Assembly: GCA_949752735.1 (NCBI GenBank)
Contig: OX457037.1
Coordinates: 17,044,795 to 17,108,794 of the forward strand
DNA length: 64,000 bases
Reading direction: 5' to 3'
DNA from: Lumbricus terrestris
Taxonomy: Eukaryota; Annelida; Clitellata; Crassiclitellata; Lumbricidae
This document shows, in pieces, positions 62,460 through 64,000 of the stretch. Below the pieces are notes generated by a model, which did not search any database, was not told the DNA's origin, and was given only the letters and a program-made list of their open reading frames with translations. The position numbers and the translations under genes were made by a program. Positions within the stretch are counted from its first letter, which is position 1. Every line of letters begins with the position of its first letter.

Positions 62460-64000
62460 TCAATTCAGCCCAATTTCACAAGTAAACTTCCTAGTTTTAA
62501 CTGCTTCCAAAGGTTTAGTTAAGAGATCAGCTATCATGTGTTCACTAGGACAATACTGAATGTCTAGTTCCTTCTTTCTGTACATTTCTCGTATAAAATG
62601 ATATTTAGTCCCGATATGCTTTGTTCTGTGACTGGCTTTCTCATTCTGTAACAGTTTTATACAGCTTTGATTATCCTCAAACAACACAGTAGGTTCAACT
62701 ATGTTTTGATTTAAATCATCCAATAGCCTTCTTAACCAGATTGATTCTTGAGCAGCTTCAGTCAAAGCAATACATTCAGCCTCAGTTGATGACAATGTTA
62801 CCATAGCTTGTTTTCTACTTGACCAAGATATTGGTGCTCCAAGATATTTGAACACGTAACCTGTATTCGATTTTCTATTCTTGGCATCTCCACCCAATCT
62901 GCGTCAACATAACCAATCAACTGTACCTTGGTTTCGTCAACATTTCCCAACTTGAGTTTCACATCTTTAGTGTGATTCAAGTAGCGATAAATTCTCTTTA
63001 CCTCAACGCAATCACTTTCTTTTGGATTGTTCACAGATCTAGAGAGTATTGATGTACCTACTGCAATATCTGGTCTAGTATTGGTTGCTAGGTAGTTTAG
63101 TGCTCCAATTGCACTTCTGTACATTTCCTTATCATCTTTATCAATTTCGACTTCTTGTCTTCTTTGATGCCCTGGATCAACTGGAATGTTAGATGGTCTG
63201 CAGTTTCCAAATTATATTTCTTGAATTTGTTTTCTATATAACTTGTTTGGTGTAACGAGAAAATTCCTTGCTCGTCCCTCTCGAAATGTATTCCGAGATA
63301 ATACTTCAAATCACCCAGATCTTTCATGACCATAGTTTTATTCATAAGTTCTTCAAACCTCTTTAACATTGTAGATTTTGTCGATGCTACAATCAAGTCA
63401 TCCACATGAATTGAGATATAAATCCATCCATCATCATAGTTTTGAATATAAACATAGATCAATGTCACTTCTCTTGTATCCATCAGTGACAAGTACTTCA
63501 TTGAGCTTTTTGTTCCATTCATTCGCTCCTTTTTTAAGTCCATATAAATTCTTTTTCAATTTACAGACAACTTCAGTAGCGCCTTTCTGATATCCATCAG
63601 GTTGTTTCATGTAGACTTCATGAGATAGTTCACCATTTAGGTAAGCTGTTTCCACGTCATAGTGTTTTTCAGTGGCGTAGGCAAGGGGGGTTTCGGGGGT
63701 TAAAACCCCCCATTGGCTCCGGGAAAAAGGTTTTTTAAAAGTTATTTTTCCATTTAAGTAAGAAAATTAGCAAAAAACAGGGTTTCCGGCCATAAACCCC
63801 CCATCAAAATTTCTGGCTACGCCACTGGTGTTTTTCTATCATGCCTTTAGAACCTGCGATAGTCAAGATAGTTCTCAGGGTTGATGGTTTTGCTACTGGA
63901 GCAAAAACTTCATCATAATCTTCTCCAAATTTCTGAGAATAGCCTTGTGCTACTAAACGAGCTTTGTATCTTGTTATATTTCCCTTTTCATCTTTCTTGA
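62460..64000 (-). pseudogene. Ty1/copia pol (RT and RNase H), broken by frameshifts and a MITE
   Basis: On the minus strand from 64000 leftward: [29 protein letters not shown], then a 158-bp MITE, then DVETAYLNGELSHEVYM, LKKNLYGLKK, the RT active site YISIHVDDLIVAS (HVDD in place of YVDD), and the RNase H/C-terminal parts SSTEAECIALTEAAQ and EHMIADLLTKPL. The frame changes at about 63.5, 63.1 and 62.85 kb, so the gene is dead. Gag and integrase would lie past the right edge. Confidence 0.88.
63670..63827. mobile_element. hAT-type MITE inside the copia pol gene
   Basis: Ends CAGTGGCGTAGGCA and, inverted, CAGTGGCGTAGCCA; perfect 8-bp duplication GTGTTTTT (63662-63669 and 63828-63835). 158 bp with long poly-G/poly-C stretches. 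It inserted after the copia element. Confidence 0.9.

Overview
The window is nuclear DNA of a metazoan, most likely a marine invertebrate deuterostome such as an echinoderm. This rests on spliced genes with clean GT/AG introns, UNC-93-like and SDR9C-type genes in tandem arrays, many nested DNA transposons and LINE fragments, and an intact Maverick/Polinton. The species is an inference. A palindromic octamer, TAGGCCTA, recurs throughout the host DNA but was not seen inside the Polinton.

Host genes, all on the + strand: (i) 217-449 is the last coding exon of an SDR9C-type short-chain dehydrogenase whose other exons lie before the window. (ii) 3555-9438 is a complete four-exon paralogue of it (332 aa). 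(iii) Three complete six-exon UNC-93-like membrane proteins lie in tandem (14770-21282, 40304-47202, 50275-61361; 560, 556 and 565 aa). Their intron phases are identical (1,0,0,1,1), and each carries an imperfect trinucleotide-repeat tract in intron 3 just before exon 4. The window is therefore two side-by-side tandem gene families.

A 15.7-kb Polinton (22227-37914) sits between UNC-93 copies 1 and 2. It has a perfect 6-bp target duplication (AAACCC), terminal inverted repeats of about 350-410 bp and 16 densely packed genes. Rightward on the left are the protein-primed DNA polymerase B, a zinc-ribbon/HNH-like protein, an adenain-type protease and two paralogous fibre-like proteins. Leftward in the middle are the capsid and packaging genes: major capsid, an Ala/Lys-rich core-like protein, a DUF8207-like protein, a chimeric small gene, a two-TM protein, a degenerate dUTPase-fold protein, a Gly-rich hydrophobic protein, the penton-like minor capsid and the packaging ATPase. 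Rightward on the right are a parvovirus-type phospholipase A2 and a chromodomain integrase. The integrase has no ATG before its first catalytic Asp; it overlaps the PLA2 gene at a canonical -1 slippery heptamer. This is a virus-like element with replication, assembly, entry-like and integration modules all present.

The remaining DNA is dense with small mobile elements. The most unusual are several non-autonomous elements that start with GGT. The best-preserved ones have 8-bp target duplications, and in most the long inverted ends are built from short tandem units that differ between copies (5131, 5573, 19608, 56257, 58357, 61508; one lone end at 49334). Around them are hAT-type, mariner-type and piggyBac-type MITEs, a CATGGGCGGAG-ended MITE family, LINE remnants (CR1/Jockey-like, RTE-like, and RLE-type tails embedded in AAT microsatellites), a tRNA-derived SINE and, at the right edge, a decayed Ty1/copia element interrupted by a hAT MITE.
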